The notes beneath the pieces were generated by a model. It was given only the letters and a program-made list of their open reading frames with translations. It was not told where the DNA came from and searched no databases. Both the position numbers and the translations under genes were made by a program. This document shows positions 1-11,764 of a stretch of DNA of 64,000 nucleotides, piece by piece. Origin of the DNA: Dolomedes plantarius (taxonomy: Eukaryota > Arthropoda > Arachnida > Araneae > Dolomedidae); assembly GCA_907164885.2 (NCBI GenBank), contig OU015496.1:107305822-107369821 (forward strand), written 5' to 3'. Each line of letters starts with the position of its first letter. Position 1 is the first letter of the stretch.

Positions 1-620
1 AAATTTATTTTAAAGCATCTCTTTCTTCTAATGTTTTATTCCATTTTCCTTCATGAATCTGCCCGTGAGCTTCATCTTCAGTACATTTCTTTATGTGTTT
101 CAATATCCATTCATCTATAAAAAGTCTCCAGGCACTTGAAGGACTGTTGTCGATAACATTGCGTTTAGCATGTGCTGTTGTGTCCCCCAACTTCTTTCAA
201 AATATTACACATTGATTTTCTTCCTCTATCGTTTGTTCCTAATTGAGCGACATTCCAAATTATCCCATCTTTGTCATCTTCATTATTTCCAACTTTGAAT
301 GTTATTGTCGATTTGTTTTTCGAATTTCTTTGCGTGTGTGTATCTTTTCTTGGAATGTTTGATTTTTATTTTTTATCAGATAAATTATCATCAGTATTGC
401 GATAAGAAGGACCAGCGATTGTTAACGCATTGCCAGAGTCATCTTCACTTTCATTTTCTTCATCCGAATCCAAATTTTCTTCATTAGCACGCAGGTATTC
501 ATCCTCACTACTCAAAATCGAATTTTGAGAAACCTTTTTTCGAACCTTCTGAATCGTTTTCAGATAATTGTTTAAATATTCTAAAGCTTCCTGAACAGCA
601 AGATTACGGCGTCGTGACAT
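1..620 (-). pseudogene. piggyBac-type transposase, N-terminal part, broken
   Basis: The minus strand encodes an 84-residue piece starting with MSRRRNLAVQEAL (620 to 366). It is acidic and Ser/Asp/Glu-rich, as piggyBac N-termini are. A stop follows, and a second piece (190 to about 5) contains AWRLFIDEWILKHIKK and GQIHEGKWNKTLEE, which resembles the first part of the DDE_Tnp_1_7 domain of PGBD4-like proteins. The pieces are separated by about 180 bp in other frames, so the gene is broken. The catalytic aspartates would lie beyond the window start and cannot be assessed. The family assignment rests on motif memory plus the TTAA end. Confidence 0.6.
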
Positions 621-1082
621 GGTTTTTATACATATACTAATTACAGAATAAAAGCAACTTCAAAAAGTCTAAATATTCGCAGTAATTCTTTACTGCATTC
701 GAACGTAGTTCGTGCTTCAAACCTAATATAATGACCTTGAATGAAAAACCTTCACTATTCCCCCTTCTGGTACAGTCCATTTAAGGAATTCTAGGGTGGG
801 GTAGAAGTATTTTACAGTTACAGTTCGAGAAAATGCACCTGTTTTTCGTTATTTGTGCATTAACATTTCTTACGGGTCAAATTGACCCGCTCCGCGGTTC
901 TAGGTATAAGTGTTAATAATCGGAAAATTATTTATGTTACGAATTTTTAAATTTGATAAATTGTTGTTCACCTTAAAATATTAAAAGTCATAAAATGAAT
1001 TTTTTTTTCAATCTATACTTTTCGCGTGGTGATAAATTAAACATCGTTTTGGGTCAAATTGACCCGCTCCGCGGTTCTAGTG
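1..1082 (-). mobile_element. piggyBac element, 5' end, cut by window start
   Basis: The right edge is a TTAA (1083-1086) next to a terminus that reads CACTAGAACCGCGGAG on the minus strand, followed by the near-palindrome GGGTCAAATTGACCC. TTAA targets and such ends are typical of piggyBac. The same palindrome block occurs again near 870-905, as a subterminal repeat. Transposase pieces lie leftward on the minus strand. The other end of the element is outside the window. Confidence 0.7.
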
Positions 1083-1314
1083 TTAAGGAAATACATTTAG
1101 AATCAAATATCCTTACGGCAGTTAAATAAACATAAAATAAACGAATGCCGTACAAAATTTTCCTAAATGGAGAGGGTGTTCACACATTTTTGTAACGATT
1201 TTGACTTTATCTATGATTTAAATTTAAATGAAGAAAAAGAAAACCTAGCTGGCATCAATTCGGAATAAGGTTTACCTATCGTGGTCTTCATTAAAAATAT
1301 ACTTTGTTTTAAAA

Positions 1315-1785
1315 TGTCGCTGGAAAACAAACAATGGATCGAAGGCTATATATTTGTGCTTTCCGAAGAGAAATACTTTTATTCGGTTATGAAAAAAAAT
1401 GTGGGAAAAGCATGGTTTTATTATTTCTACACGTAAAATTTTCTACATAAGTGACATAATTAATAAAAAAGTAAATAAAGGTCTAAGTTTACATTTGATC
1501 GGGAAAAAGGTAAAAAATGCATACCCAACAAAGGTACGTTCACCGCTTATTATATCTAAAGTCGCATCTCATGTTTTAAAAGAGAATCCAATCCCCCAAA
1601 GAACTATCGCAAACTCGTTAAACATTTCTGTAGAAACTGTAAACAAAATTTTAAAATCTGATATAAAGCTAATCCTAAAAAAAAAAAAACCGATATTAAC
1701 CTTCTAATGCGAAAACATGTTTATCATCGTAAGACTATGTGCAGATTGTTGTATGAAAATTATTTGGCAGCTGAAAAATGGAAAT
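1315..1785 (+). pseudogene. DD41D-type transposase relic, N-terminal half
   Basis: The piece starts MSLENKQWIEGYIF with a LSEEKYFYSV motif that aligns with the start of the copies at 33473 and 48900. It then shifts frame into 1399-1707, which holds a helix-turn-helix-like stretch (PQRTIANSLNISVETVNK). The DNA-binding half is therefore recognisable. Coding similarity resumes after the nested element (about 2629) with a TIGEA motif where the other copies have TIDES, so the first catalytic Asp is lost. A run of A at 1678-1688 shifts the frame. It is non-functional. Confidence 0.65.
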
Positions 1786-1786
1786 A

Positions 1787-2626
1787 GAGGTAACCCTCCT
1801 ACAGCACGGCATCTTACAACACGGTTTCGCTCTAACACGATAAGATAAATTGCGGGAACCCTCGTATAACACTGCAACCAGTAACACGGTTTCGGTCTAA
1901 CACGATGAAAAAATTGTGAGAACCTTTGTTCAACATTGTACTCTTATAACACTAGATAAAATGATTTTTGTTTAACACATTTAAAACTAAATTACCTTAA
2001 AAAATGACGGGAAGAAATAATGAACTATAGTAGCTTTACATGAAAATAACTAAACAAATTATAATTTATTCATTTATAACTCTATAAAATTACAAAAAGG
2101 CCTAAGCTTAGTTGAAAATCTTGAATCATTTTTCCTGAATGCAGACCCTTCCGCTGAAAGAAGCCAAAAATTCGAAAGGGAGCTGCAACATTGTCTATCT
2201 CCATACCGTGAATCTACAATGACCTTGTAAGAATAAGCAAATAAACCAAAATTACAGATTTTTTAAAGAGGATAGAAGGTGCAAAAAATCTAAATGAAGA
2301 AAAAGGTTCTGAAAGTGAAGGTGATATCGTTGAATCGAATAAACGTTCTCGTGTGATTGTACTGAGTAGTGATGAGGAAGAAATTTAATTAAGTTCGCAT
2401 CAAATTAAAATGTTTTTTGTTTCTTTTCGTTTTGTGTTATACATACATTTATATTTTTAATAAAAATTAAGTTGCTTATATGGAATTTAAAAAAAATGTT
2501 TGTTTTTAATAAGTTTTCAGAACGTAACCCCCTTTTTTGAACTGTCTATGGGTCTCATATAACACGATTTATCACAACATGGCATTTTCTAGGAACCTAT
2601 CTACTGTGTTATAGGAGGGTTACCTG
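1787..2626 (+). mobile_element. Nested pogo/Tigger-type deletion derivative
   Basis: The ends are inverted copies of AGGTAACCCTCCTA, flanked by TA at 1785-1786 and 2627-2628. The interior has subterminal repeats of the AACACGGTTTCG type near 1819 and 1880. Near 2110-2230 is a coding remnant with LESFFLNADPSAERSQKF, and another (2300-2388) ends in an acidic SSDEEEI tail. These fit the C-terminal end of a pogo/Tigger DDE transposase. The catalytic core is missing. It sits inside the transposase of copy A and is therefore younger. Confidence 0.6.
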
Positions 2627-2937
2627 TATGTAGTTACAATTGGTGAGGCTTGAATATATTTATCTTATTTAACAGAAAAATATAGATTTGCTACCAAAAA
2701 AAAGGAGAAAGAGACCAAAAATGTTGGTCCAGAGAAAACAAGGAAAGTTTTGCCAAACGTCTTACGGTTATTTCTGGATAATGGGAAAACGTAAAACATG
2801 GAAAGTAGAAAAAAATGTGAAAATTAACGTGGATTATTATCTGAAATATGTTTTAACACCGTAATAAAATTTCTATCTTTGTTTATACGTATATTTCTTT
2901 TCCCAAAATCGTCACAAAAATGTGTGAACATCCTCTG

Positions 2938-4150
2938 TATGTTTTGAAAGACATTTCAGTTATGTCCATTTAAAGCACAGAAATACGAAACTGGAGGTAA
3001 ACAAACTTAAACTTATGATGGACAACGGAAAATGCATAGATGATGCAACGTATAAAGTTTGTGCCTGGAAAAGTAATCGTCACTGAAACATATGGTTTCT
3101 GATATTTTACAATAAAAGCTCTACAGTAAAGTTTTGTTTGCTCACAGTCTGTCGGATGACTGAGGTAGATATCTATTAACCCTTTCCAGCATGGTGGAAT
3201 TAGAGTCCCACCTAATTAAAATTTTTTCCTTAAATTCTGTTCACTTGATCTGTATTTCAAATATAGAATACAATTGGTTTCTAGTTATAGTTTTAGGTTG
3301 TAAATATCAGAACATAACAGGGTTCTTCATTTTTGCATGAAAATTGGCTAAAGTAATCAGTAGAAAGTGTCCTTTAGGACTGCTAATTTTTTGAAGGATT
3401 TTGAAAATATTTATATATGTAAAATGTTATTAATTACATTTTTCATTGTTTAAATCTATTTTCTAAACAAAAAAATATATCATTTATAATATCTGTTCGA
3501 AGCACATTTTCAGAATCCAAATATATTTTCTTGATGTCATTGCATGCTTTGGATTTCAACGGCCCGCGATTGAGAATACAGCGAGAGACAGGAAGTTATT
3601 TCATTAACGACATGATTTAATTATGAATTTCGAGTTCAGAATAATATGACATATTACGAGTTTCATTAATATAATGATTTCTGTTGAAGCAATGATGTTT
3701 TGACTTTTGAATGAAAGATTTTCTAACGAAAGCGTAATTGAATAACGCACATGTGAACGTTTGTCAATATGTAATTATAAAGACATCCAGACAATTAGCT
3801 TTGCATTTGCGATATTGTTGTCGTAGTTAATAATTCTGAAGAGGCCATCACATGATATCTCTCGCGTTTATGAAAATTATGCGTGTTATAAAACTTTGGA
3901 AAGATAATGTGTGAATGTTAGATAATAACTTAGATTTATTGTCAACACCTGTTTTTTCTTTAGGTTAGTGTGCAGATACATTTTACAATTTTTTTCGAGA
4001 GTACTTATCCTTTAAGAGTTTTCTTCCTTTCATCGTTTTTCACCTCCTTCGAAATTATAACACAAAGAAAGGTAAAATTAATTCTTTTCAAAAAAAAGTA
4101 AGAATGCTTTAATTTTTTTTACCACAGTTTACACTATAAACGTATTAAGT
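2938..4150. other. AT-rich stretch without recognised features
   Basis: I see no long reading frame, terminal repeat or RNA-like structure here. There are only scattered short A/T runs. Confidence 0.5.
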
Positions 4151-4153
4151 TTT

Positions 4154-4445
4154 AACGTAGGATTACGCTCCTCCATAAAGGTCCTCCCGAAAGCAAATTA
4201 TCAGATGTCCTGCGTCGCGTGATATAATTTTGGCAGTTCGGAAAACGCAGTCTGCATCGCTTGAGCAATCAGTAAACAGTTAAACAGAAAAGTACCAAAA
4301 TGGGTCAAAATTTGGACATATATATATATGCATACAAAAGAGGTAAGCAACGATAAGTAATCCTGCGTTATTCACCCGCGGTAGTTTCGTTAGAAGAGAC
4401 TACCTGAAATTTTTTTCCCATTTGATATTAAATTTGAAAGTCGCA
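4154..4445 (-). repeat. Dispersed repeat R1, copy 1
   Basis: The reverse complement contains the same ordered blocks as 10075-11046 and 29060-29450: TAGTCTCTTCTAACGAAAC, then a CGCGGGT block, a GTAATCCT motif, an AT-rich core, and a right end that reads TAATCCTACGTTAA. The two GTAATCC/GGATTAC blocks are inverted, which suggests a small non-autonomous DNA element. I cannot assign a superfamily. Confidence 0.6.
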
Positions 4446-5049
4446 AACTTAACCAAACTTCAATAAACATCTCTACGATAGACAACCGAATGCAGCTTAG
4501 AGCTCTGTTTTGTTTTCTTTCGTTTCAGAATCTTGGAATTCAGAAAAAAAATCGAAATTCTTGCCAACATCTCGTAGATTATCCGTAACACTGGGGTTTC
4601 ACTTTCTCACAAACCGTTGAAAGCTGGAAAATAAATTAATTTCAGTGTGGAATCCTCCATGATCTTCCTATCATGATTACTCAAAGAAAATAAATTCTAA
4701 TCAGGAAGAACAGAAAAAAGGTAAAAGATATTTTTTAATTGCGTAATTAATGATCGAATGTAACACATACAATACATGGTGTTTACGATATTTCTTGTCA
4801 AGAACTGAATGACGGGAGTGTTGCTTTAAAGAGTTGCTTTAAATTAAAAGTTATAAGTTATTTTACATTGTTAGAATGAGACTATTCTTGTTTAAAATCC
4901 TTAAAAAGCAAGAAAGCAAAAAGAAAGTAAATTATTTTACGTTACTAAATTACGAAATAGCAATTTTAAACATGAGGTTTAAAATTGCTAAATCGTGTAC
5001 CTCAGAATAATGATAATGAACGAGAGAAACTTTTAGTACCAAGTGTTTA

Positions 5050-5395
5050 TTAACTCGCTTTCTTGTTTGTGTTTGTGTTTGTCCAGTACAAATCTTGCAA
5101 TCGATTTTTAACCAACTTCCCGACTAGCTAGACATTTGAAACTTTAAGAATAGCTGAGAACACCATGTCAATGCATTATTTTAATACTTTTAGCCATCTT
5201 TAAGCAGAATTGAATTCAATTTCAGTTAATTTTGTTTTGTAGACTGTAGCAGCCATCTATTGACCGGGACGGGAATGAAAAGTTAAACGCAAGTTAACTT
5301 CCAATTAAATTCATCTTCTTTCAAGTTGATGGGATAATTCATCAAAAATTTTTTAAAGTATTTATTAATACATAGAATTGTCAAGTTTTTATGAT
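5050..5395 (+). repeat. Dispersed repeat R4, copy 1 (inverse copy at 62733-63095)
   Basis: A block of about 340 bp from the TTTGTCCAGTACAAATCTTGC segment through GGAAGTTAACTTGCG-like sequence to the CTATGTATTAATAAATAC-like tail recurs in reverse complement at 62733-63095. Similarity by eye is high. Neither copy holds a long ORF. The class is unknown. Confidence 0.6.
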
Positions 5396-5539
5396 TCAAC
5401 AGAAAATTTAAAAACATGGTATATAAAAAGTTTTATCTTGTAATTATTTTTGAAATTCTAGTTAAATATTTCACGAATACACGATTTTCTATGCAGTTGG
5501 GATAATATACATACTAGCCACTTACTTGTGCCTTGTCAA

Positions 5540-6780
5540 TAATTTATTTAACAATTTTTATACCTATTTAAGGATCTAATATTTTCATTTCTTCTTTTCA
5601 AATTAATTTTCAAATACTTTAAAAATATTTTAATCTTCTCGTTTTAATTAACATGATTTTTGGGAGTTTAAAATTTCGAAAAATCTCTTTCTACTTCTAT
5701 TTAAACTCTAATATTTTCATTTCTTTGCAAGTTATTTTACGAATATTTAATCAGGTTTTCATTGCTTTGCTTTAGTTTACAGGATTTTTGTAAGTTTCTG
5801 TTTCAACAAACTAGAAAAACTCTTTTTAATTCTTTTTAGATCTATAGTATTTTCATTTCTTAATTTGCAATTATTTTACAAATACTTAACCATATTTTAC
5901 CTGCTTCTCCTTACTTCACAAGATTTTTTAAATTTCTATTTTCACAAAACAGAAAAGCTCTTTTTATTTCTATTTAGAGCTCTATTTTCATTTCTTCATT
6001 GAAAATTATTTTACAAATATTTAACCAGATTTTAGTGGTTTCGCTTTAGCTAATATGATTTTTTGTGACTTTCTATTTCAGGAAAATACAGAAGCTCTTT
6101 CTATGGCTATTTAGAGCTTTAATATTTTCCTTTCTATATACACTATTTTATAAATACTTAACTAGATTTTAACTGCTTCTCCTTCACAAGATTTTTTTAA
6201 AATTTCTATTTTCACAAATTAGAAAAGTTCTTTTTATTTCTATTTAGAGCTCTATTTTCATTTTTTGATTGAAAATTATTTTGCATATATTTAACCAGAT
6301 TTTAACTGCTTCTCTTTAGTTAACAAGATTTTTTAAAATTTCTATTTTCACAAACTAGAAAAACTCTTTATTTCTATTTAGAGCTCTAATATTTTCATTT
6401 CTTAATTTGCAATTATTTTACAAATACTTAACCAGATTTTTGTGGTTTCGCTTTAGCTAATATGATATTTTGTGACTTTCTATTTCAGGAAAATCAGAAG
6501 CTCTTTCTATGGCTATTGAGAGCTTTAATATTTTCCTTTCTATGCAAGCTATTTTACAAATACTTAACCAGATTTTAACTGCTTCTGTTTAGTTTTTAAA
6601 ATTTCTATTTTCACAAACTTGAAAAGCTTTTTTTATTTCTATTTTCATTAGAGCTCTATTTTCATTTCTTCATTGCAATTATTTTACAAATACTTCAGCA
6701 GGATTTAATTGCTCTGCTTTAGTTGACATAATTTTCGTGAGTTTATGTTTCAACAAAACAGAAAACCTATGCACGTTTCC
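5540..6780 (+). repeat. Satellite array, ~135 bp unit, about 9 copies
   Basis: The anchor TATTTTCATTTC or a close variant occurs near 5579, 5710, 5847, 5983, 6122, 6252, 6389, 6529 and 6656, giving steps of 127-140 bp. Units also share a CAAATACTTAACCAGATTTT block and a CTCTTTTTATTTCTATTTAG block. A variant unit (GTGGTTTCGCTTTAGC) recurs at about 6031 and 6437, three units apart, indicating a higher-order repeat of about 406 bp. Confidence 0.85.
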
Positions 6781-7301
6781 GCAGTGGAGAGAAGCATGTT
6801 TTATGGAATTAGCATGTTTTATTATAATTAGGAACAGCTGTAATCTTCGTGAACAGTTTGAACGGTTTTAAATCTCCCTCCGTATCAAGATAAATATCTG
6901 AAAATTGCTCGCCTCCTGGGAGCAATTAGGAAACTCCTCTCCTGAAGATGTTTCGAGAATGCTATAAATCTCAAGTCTCAGAGTAACACACATTCTGCTC
7001 CCGTAACAAATATTTTTAATTCTCTTCAGACTTTGCATGCCCATTTTCGGAGGAGGGGGGATAAATTCAGCTGCAGAAACAATTTTAAAGAATAATTTAT
7101 GTTCGACAGACAATGTGCGCTCATAAAATGTTCGGCTCTTGAATTACGTTCCGATGGTGTAAATGGGATTTCTAATATTTTAAGTAATTTCCTCGTGTGT
7201 GTTGCATGGTTTCCATTGCCGTTTGCATTATTTTGTTTATGCATATTCGTCATTCATACGTATACATAATACATACACACATTCCTACCTAAACACATAT
7301 A

Positions 7302-8061
7302 CAGAGTTCCGACCTATAACCGTTACACGCCCCTTAACTTATAAACGGTGACAGCTTAGGCCATAGAGTTGCTGTCTAGGTATAATAAAAAGGCTATGCG
7401 CTACTCGATGAGACAACTTACAATGCCATCTATCGGCAAATTTTGGAATAAGCTTTTTTATCTCAAAAACGGTATGAGATATGAGAAAAAAAGTCAATTA
7501 CCAAGTTATTCAACATCATCGATTTATTAAGAAAAGACACCCTGCTCACATTAATACTTAAAACCGAATGTAGAAAATGAACATTTATCTGGTCACGATT
7601 TAAAAAATTGTCATGTCATAGGGAAGTGTTTCTTTCTTCCACTCTATCTTCAGGATCATTTATTTATGTTGCTGAAAATGCTCTCCATTAGCCACTATAC
7701 ACATTGCACTCTGGACTGGATTTCTTGCTGCACATTGTGCAACATGGAAGGTGTTACGGAGGCACAAGCATCAGTAATGCGTCGTCATTTTTCACATTCT
7801 CTTTTGAGTATTAATGTGCTCAATGTGTCTTTTCTTACTACATCGATGAGGCTAAACAACGTTGTAATTGACTTTATCCCGTATCTCGTACCGATTTTGA
7901 GATAAAAACGCTAATTCCAAAATTTGCCGATAGATGGCGTTATAAGTTGTCTCATAGAGTAGCGCATAGCCTTTATACTATACCTAGACACTACCTTTAT
8001 GGCCTAAGCTGCCCCGTTTAGAAGTTAAGGAGAGTTGTAACGGATATAAGTGGGAACCCTG
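7302..8061. mobile_element. Foldback MITE with ~270 bp inverted arms
   Basis: The left arm (7302 to about 7570) and right arm (about 7800 to 8061) are inverted copies. The outer ends are CAGAGTTCC and, reversed, CAGGGTTCC. Shared inner blocks include GGCCATA, GCTATGCGCTACTC and CCATCTATCGGCAAATTTTGG. TA lies at the left flank. The spacer is about 230 bp and non-coding. The mobilising superfamily is uncertain; Tc1/mariner is possible from the TA. Confidence 0.75.
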
Positions 8062-8189
8062 TGGTAAATATAAACTGTGATGAAAGTGTTTAAATGTTTT
8101 CCACAATTTCTCCCCAAAAACGTCAGCAGTCTCTCAAATATGAATTTTGTGAGTAAAAATTTTCAGTTAACCTATATCTTTCTCTAAAA

Positions 8190-9145
8190 GATTAAACTCA
8201 AAGAAAGTTCACTCTTCTGGAAACATTTCGCAGAATTTTTCAAAAGCATAGTTCGTTCGGCTCAAAGCATCAGATAAGTAAAACTGCGATGAAAGGATAA
8301 TATTGTGTAGATGAAATGAAAGACTGTGTAGATGAAATGATGTGGAGAGATTAGGATATCTTGATAGTGGTTCTTTTAATGCTATACAGCATCTCAATTT
8401 TAACTCGTGTAGTGAAATTGAAAGGTTATATACCGTATGATACATAGAAACATAGCTCAGAACTCAAACTAACGATTTTTTGGGTCACAAAGTAAGATCG
8501 TAACTAAGATTGCTTATGTATTCCAGATCTCATTGTAACCCTGCTAACTATTTATGTACAATATTCGCTATAAAAAATTGCTATAAACCATAAAATAGCG
8601 AAATTTTATCCTCTTCTGAAAACAGTTCGTAATCAAAAGCAGAATTTGTCAGATTCAAAGCATCTAAGAAGTAAACTGCGATGAAAGGGTAAGATTGTGT
8701 GGATGAAATGAAAAATAACGCTCGACTCTGAGGAGAGATTAGGATATAATAAGAGAGACACTTTTAATGCTATACATCGTAACCTTAACTCGCGCACTGA
8801 TATTTGATTGTTGTATACCATATGACACATAAAGTGTCATATGGTTCCGTTCGCTTTATGTGTCATATGTAACAACGGGAATCTGGATATCGCTCTATGC
8901 CGAGGAGAGATTAGGATATAGTAAGAACGGCTCTTTTAATGCTATACTTCGCAATTTTAACTCGCGTACTGAAATTTGAAAGTTGTATACCACATGATAC
9001 ATAAAAAAGATTATTCAACTCATGATTTTCTGTGGCACAAAATTAGATCTTAACTAAAAATACTTATATCACAGATCTCAGTGCTCCCCTGCTAACTATT
9101 AATGTGCAGTATTCACTGTAAAAAATCACTATAAATTCATATCCT
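8190..9145 (+). repeat. Three diverged tandem copies of a ~270-430 bp unit
   Basis: Blocks such as GCGATGAAAGGATAA, GAGAGATTAGGATAT, CTTTTAATGCTATAC and TAACTCG occur in order near 8288-8405, 8678-8795 and 8905-8965. A second segment (ATCTCATTGTAACCCTGCTAAC and variants) follows copies 1 and 3 near 8525 and 9070 but not copy 2. Copy 2 ends instead in a short inverted repeat of TATGACACATAAAG (about 8820-8870). Confidence 0.7.
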
Positions 9146-9299
9146 TGCATTTGCTTTTTATGCTTTCATCCACACGTACATGAAAGTTAAAATAATTTTT
9201 TATCCGAAATTTTCAGCTGATCGTATTACACACATATTATTTTCATATCAGAGTCCAAATTTATTCATATTTTTTGTATCACCAGTTATAATGTTATTT

Positions 9300-9345
9300 C
9301 GAGTGCGTGTGTGTGTGTGTGTGTGTAATTTTTTTTTTTTTTTTT
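9300..9345. repeat. (GT)n followed by poly-T
   Basis: A run of GT dinucleotides (about 9309-9327) is followed by a T homopolymer. It is a simple repeat. Confidence 0.9.
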
Positions 9346-10074
9346 GCTTCCGGTATATTTTGCCCATTTCTCTGTTTCCGTATTTCTTGCGAATGATTTA
9401 TCTTAAATACGATTTGAATATGAGAGCAAAAATTATGCTGATTTAGCGTCCCCATCTCCTTGTTTTATTCGATATGTGTGATAAGGGAAATAAAAAAATG
9501 AAACGAATGCGGGAAATGAAATAAGAGCAAACGAGATATAAAATGCTTCGCATATATCGTGGAATATATAAAATTTCACCCAAAGGAAGGTATAAAAAAT
9601 AACTGAATTTCAAATTCGAGGTAATGTGCAACGAACTATTTCAATTGCAAACGAAATACTGAAAGAAAAGTGCTTCTTCAAAGGGAATAAATAGTATGAA
9701 TACATCAAAGTTTTTTTTTTTTGTCCGGGTATGGTGCACGTTTCTATGAATTTATTCGACAGGATTTTGTAAGGATGTTGTTTTTTTCATGAAAGTATAC
9801 CGCGCCATATATTCGGCGAGTTATTTGCATGATTCAGAATTATTTTATTGCATTTAAATGAAATGAAGGGCTGCCTCTACGCAATGAATAAAATTGAAGG
9901 GAGATAGCAATCATAACTTGACTTTTTTATATTTTTTTACTAGATTTAGCATTGCTGATTTGCTAACAGAAAAGGTAGAAGTATCTTTCGGTCAAAAATT
10001 AAAAAAACCCATCTGTATACGGATTTTTTTCCTGAATTGATCAGTCATGGGGAGGGTAATTGGTTGTCACTGTT

Positions 10075-11046
10075 GTTCAAATATAGTGGGAAAAAAATTA
10101 CAGGTAGTCTCTTCTAACGAAACTACTTGTCGCATTAAAAATAGGTTGAGATGCATATTACAGTACAGTGATTGGGATACAGTTTAGTGATCTTCATCTG
10201 GAATAGAAAAAGGACGTCAATAAACGATAAACGAGAAATGACGACCCAAAATTATGAACCTCAAAAAATACAGAATGTTTGGTATTCTATGCGACTATGA
10301 AGACCGTTGGATGCTTCTTGAGTCCCCATGCGAACAGAACTGTTCTTCAACTGCCTTCGTTCATCTTCGGCATCCTAAAGTCACCCCCTCTTCTCTCCGC
10401 CATGTCCAACGGGTCGGGAGAGATCTCATCTTGCAAGTGGCTGATGAGTTTTGCATCTGTCCATCAGTCCGCCAAATTTGGCGAAGATCGCTCGCCAAGC
10501 GACGAGAAAAACTGCGAAAACAAAGCGACACAAAGAGAAGCGATTATGCATGTGCATCTCTGGGAGGCGAAAAGCAGCCAAACTTGTAGCGTGATATACC
10601 AACCCTTTTTTCCCCCTTACGAGGGTTTTTGATGATAAGAAAGCGGGATGCATTCTTAGCGCTGAAAAGTAGGTTTTCGTTGAATACAGTGCCATAATCA
10701 AGGGGCAGTATCCACATTTATGTGGTATGTTTAGCTGTTAGGGTAAAAATCCCATAAGAGAAAGATAGTTTTGAAGGGCGGTACAAAACGTTACGACACT
10801 ACCCCGGGTTATTAACGTAGGATTACTTATAGCTTACATCTTTAGTATATATATATATTTATGTATATATATAGACATACATATATGTAGTCAAAAATTT
10901 GCCGCATCTTGGTACTTTTCTGTTTAACTTGTCCAAGCGATAGACTGGGTTTGGCACGCTGCCTAAATTATAACTCGCGAGGACGGACGGACGGATGGTT
11001 TTAGCGTCTGAAATTTTCACTGTTATGGAGGATCGTGATCCTACGT
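10075..11046 (+). repeat. Dispersed repeat R1, copy 2, interrupted by a solo LTR
   Basis: The left part (10075-10126) has the TAGTCTCTTCTAACGAAAC block. The right part (10803-11046) has CCCGGGTTATTAACGTAGGA and runs to a CCTACGTTAA end. The two join at the same point where copies 1 and 3 are uninterrupted, so 10128-10798 is an insertion. Confidence 0.7.
10128..10798. mobile_element. Probable solo LTR, 671 bp
   Basis: The segment starts TGTCGCATT and ends TTACGACA (5'-TG...CA-3'), with short inverted termini. It is flanked by CTACT on the left and CTACC on the right, a near-perfect 5 bp target duplication. R1 copies 1 and 3 show the empty site. It is more GC-rich than its surroundings. The open frames inside (10254-10632) show no recognisable domain and are probably chance. 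Orientation is not determined. Confidence 0.6.
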
Positions 11047-11486
11047 TAAAAATATGATTAAAATTGTTTATTATAAAAATAATAAAGATGTATATAAAAA
11101 TTATCGTAGAAATCAGTGAAAGCAGGCACAAAACAATTAAAGGTAATCGCCGTCAATAATTTATTTCATTTCAAAATTTCAATAGCAAAATCAGCTCTGT
11201 TCCTCAACAGTAGTGTAAAGAAACGCCCACACAGTAAGTCTATGTAGGCAGAAGGTGTTTGGGGAGTGTTGACTCACCACGACTGCGAATCAGGACACTG
11301 CTGCTTCTCTTTTGTTCACACGATAAAGCCTCATGAACCTGGTACAGCCTTTTCTAGTCCATAGGGCTTAGCAACATCTGCAAAACAGTGCAAGGCAGCA
11401 AAAATACGAGAAAGGAAGCTGCAATCACAGGAAGAAGAAAAAAAAGTAGAAACGATGGATTTAACCCCCCCCCCCCATAAACATAG
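11047..11486. other. Unassigned flank of the LTR retrotransposon
   Basis: No gene is recognised. A run of 12 C lies at 11465-11476. The last five bases (11482-11486, CATAG) are the 5' target-site duplication of the retrotransposon. Confidence 0.6.
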
Positions 11487-11747
11487 TGTAAGAACTGTGA
11501 AAAGACAACTCAACTCGACTTTAGTTTGGAGAGGAACGAGAAGGAGATGCGGCCATGTTGGCTAACGTGAGGAGCTGCATATGATGTATTTTCGATTATT
11601 GTTTATGTTGTGTAATGTGCTACTTTAAAAAGGAATTAAAGTTTAGTAGCTAAAAAGAATACGATCTTTTTATTTGTGTGTGTGTGTGTGTGATCAAATG
11701 TCTCTCACCGCCTTTACCCACTCATCCAACGATGGAGGATTTCTACT
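11487..11747 (+). repeat. 5' LTR
   Basis: It begins TGTAAGAACTGTG and ends GATTTCTACT. It is 261 bp and contains a (TG)n run (about 11676-11692) two repeats shorter than in the 3' LTR. It aligns end to end with 17885-18149 with 10 substitutions. The ends are TG...CT rather than TG...CA; the 5 bp target duplication fixes the boundary. Confidence 0.9.
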
Positions 11748-11764
11748 GGCGCAGTCGGAAGGAT
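11747..11764 (+). promoter_or_regulatory. Primer-binding site, tRNA-Ser type
   Basis: TGGCGCAGTCGG sits at the inner edge of the 5' LTR and shares the last T of the LTR. It is complementary to a tRNA ending CCGACTGCGCCA, which is the acceptor end of eukaryotic tRNA-Ser with a GCAGTCG acceptor stem. The pairing continues imperfectly for a further 6 bases. Confidence 0.7.

Larger units (their letters stand above)
1170..2937 (+). mobile_element. Tc1/mariner relic (DD41D/rosa-like), copy A
   Basis: The inverted termini match: the 5' end reads GAGAGGGTGTTCACACA (1170 on), and the 3' end, reversed, reads CAGAGGATGTTCACACA (to 2937) followed by TA. They resemble the ends of the copies at 33329 and 47737. 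The interior holds a decayed transposase interrupted by a nested pogo-type element (1787-2626). Most of the catalytic half is deleted. Confidence 0.7.

Noticed and set aside
10254..10701. Three overlapping ORFs around 100 aa
   Set aside because: They overlap in different frames and strands inside a probable solo LTR and resemble no family.
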